Of a stretch of DNA of 41,297 bases, positions 41,123-41,297 are shown in pieces (position 1 is the stretch's first letter; every line of letters starts with the position of its first letter). A model generated the notes under the pieces. That model was not told the DNA's origin. It saw nothing but the letters and a program-made list of their open reading frames with translations, and did not search any database. This DNA comes from Syntrophorhabdaceae bacterium (GTDB taxonomy: Bacteria; Desulfobacterota; Syntrophorhabdia; Syntrophorhabdales; Syntrophorhabdaceae): assembly GCA_028713955.1 (NCBI GenBank), contig JAQTNJ010000004.1, positions 1 to 41,297 of the forward strand, written 5' to 3'. The position numbers were made by a program, and so were the translations under genes.

Positions 41123-41297
41123 ATGCAAAAACAATCCGGCTGGAGACAAAAATCCAAAGAAGATATTCATGAGATCTTCCGATTCTGCGAGGAATACAAG
41201 TCCTTTCTTGACAGGTCCAAGACAGAAAGGGAGGCCGCCCGGTATATAGCGGATTACCTTGCGAAGAACGGTTTTTCAGAGGATTGTACTGGTGAAA
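41123..41297 (+). CDS. M18-type aminopeptidase, 3' truncated by the window end
   Basis: The first 58 residues (start MQKQSGWRQKSKEDIHEIFR) of a protein continue past the window. The segment IFRFCEEYKSFLDRSKTERE followed by AARYIADYLAKNGF resembles the N-terminus of aminopeptidase I-like (M18) metallopeptidases of anaerobic proteobacteria and clostridia. The metal-binding residues lie outside the window, so this is a family guess from a short stretch. No strong ribosome site precedes the ATG. Confidence 0.55.
   Translation, partial: MQKQSGWRQKSKEDIHEIFRFCEEYKSFLDRSKTEREAARYIADYLAKNGFSEDCTGE

Noticed and set aside
1-41297. tRNA and rRNA genes
   Set aside because: Apart from the tRNA-like part of tmRNA I found no cloverleaf or rRNA-like segment; a covariance-model scan would be decisive.

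Overview
The window looks like a chromosomal stretch from an anaerobic, aromatic-acid-degrading Gram-negative bacterium, probably a Syntrophorhabdus-like member of the former Deltaproteobacteria. This is an inference from the two UbiD decarboxylases, two fused NDP-forming acyl-CoA synthetases, two TAXI-type TRAP transporters, sigma54 regulators with PrpR-type sensor domains, an outer-membrane porin-like protein, a selA gene, abundant insertion sequences (IS) and low-complexity intergenic repeats. No 16S gene or other phylogenetic marker was available to settle it. Layout: 1-3200 holds the 3' part of a fumarate-reductase-like flavoprotein gene, a small membrane peptide, a MarC-family membrane protein and a Cys-rich secreted peptide. 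3206-11683 is a six-gene minus-strand operon A, in transcription order: UbiD decarboxylase, NDP-forming acyl-CoA synthetase, DUF3795-like protein, TAXI receptor, TRAP 4TM/12TM permease and MFS transporter. It starts at a near-perfect sigma54 promoter (11731-11746). A divergent PrpR-N/PAS/AAA+ activator (12109-14040) and a UbiX flavin prenyltransferase (14243-14833), which has its own sigma54 promoter, follow. 14844-17047 is an IS graveyard (IS3-like, IS1634-like and IS481-like remnants). 17116-23049 carries a paralogous acyl-CoA synthetase and a paralogous sigma54 activator, now separated by a broken IS1182-like element. 23317-31645 is plus-strand operon B: exported class II aldolase, ACMSD-type amidohydrolase, TAXI receptor, TRAP permease, second UbiD, porin-like outer-membrane protein and a terminator. 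31801-33062 is a frameshifted IS4-like element. 33134-41297 is mostly housekeeping: an MFS transporter, selA, rluD-like, pgeF/yfiH-like, ntrY-like kinase, smpB, tmRNA, and the start of an M18-type aminopeptidase. How the genes fit together (inference): operons A and B are two versions of one module. Each imports an organic acid through a TAXI-TRAP system, processes it with a UbiD-family (de)carboxylase that needs prenylated FMN made by UbiX, and links it to CoA with an NDP-forming synthetase. Each module has its own PrpR-type activator, which would sense the substrate or an intermediate and open sigma54 promoters. I read four -24/-12 promoters and three palindromic operator clusters sharing a GGNAACA/TGTTNCC-type half-site. 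That combination is the most interesting unannotated layer of the window.
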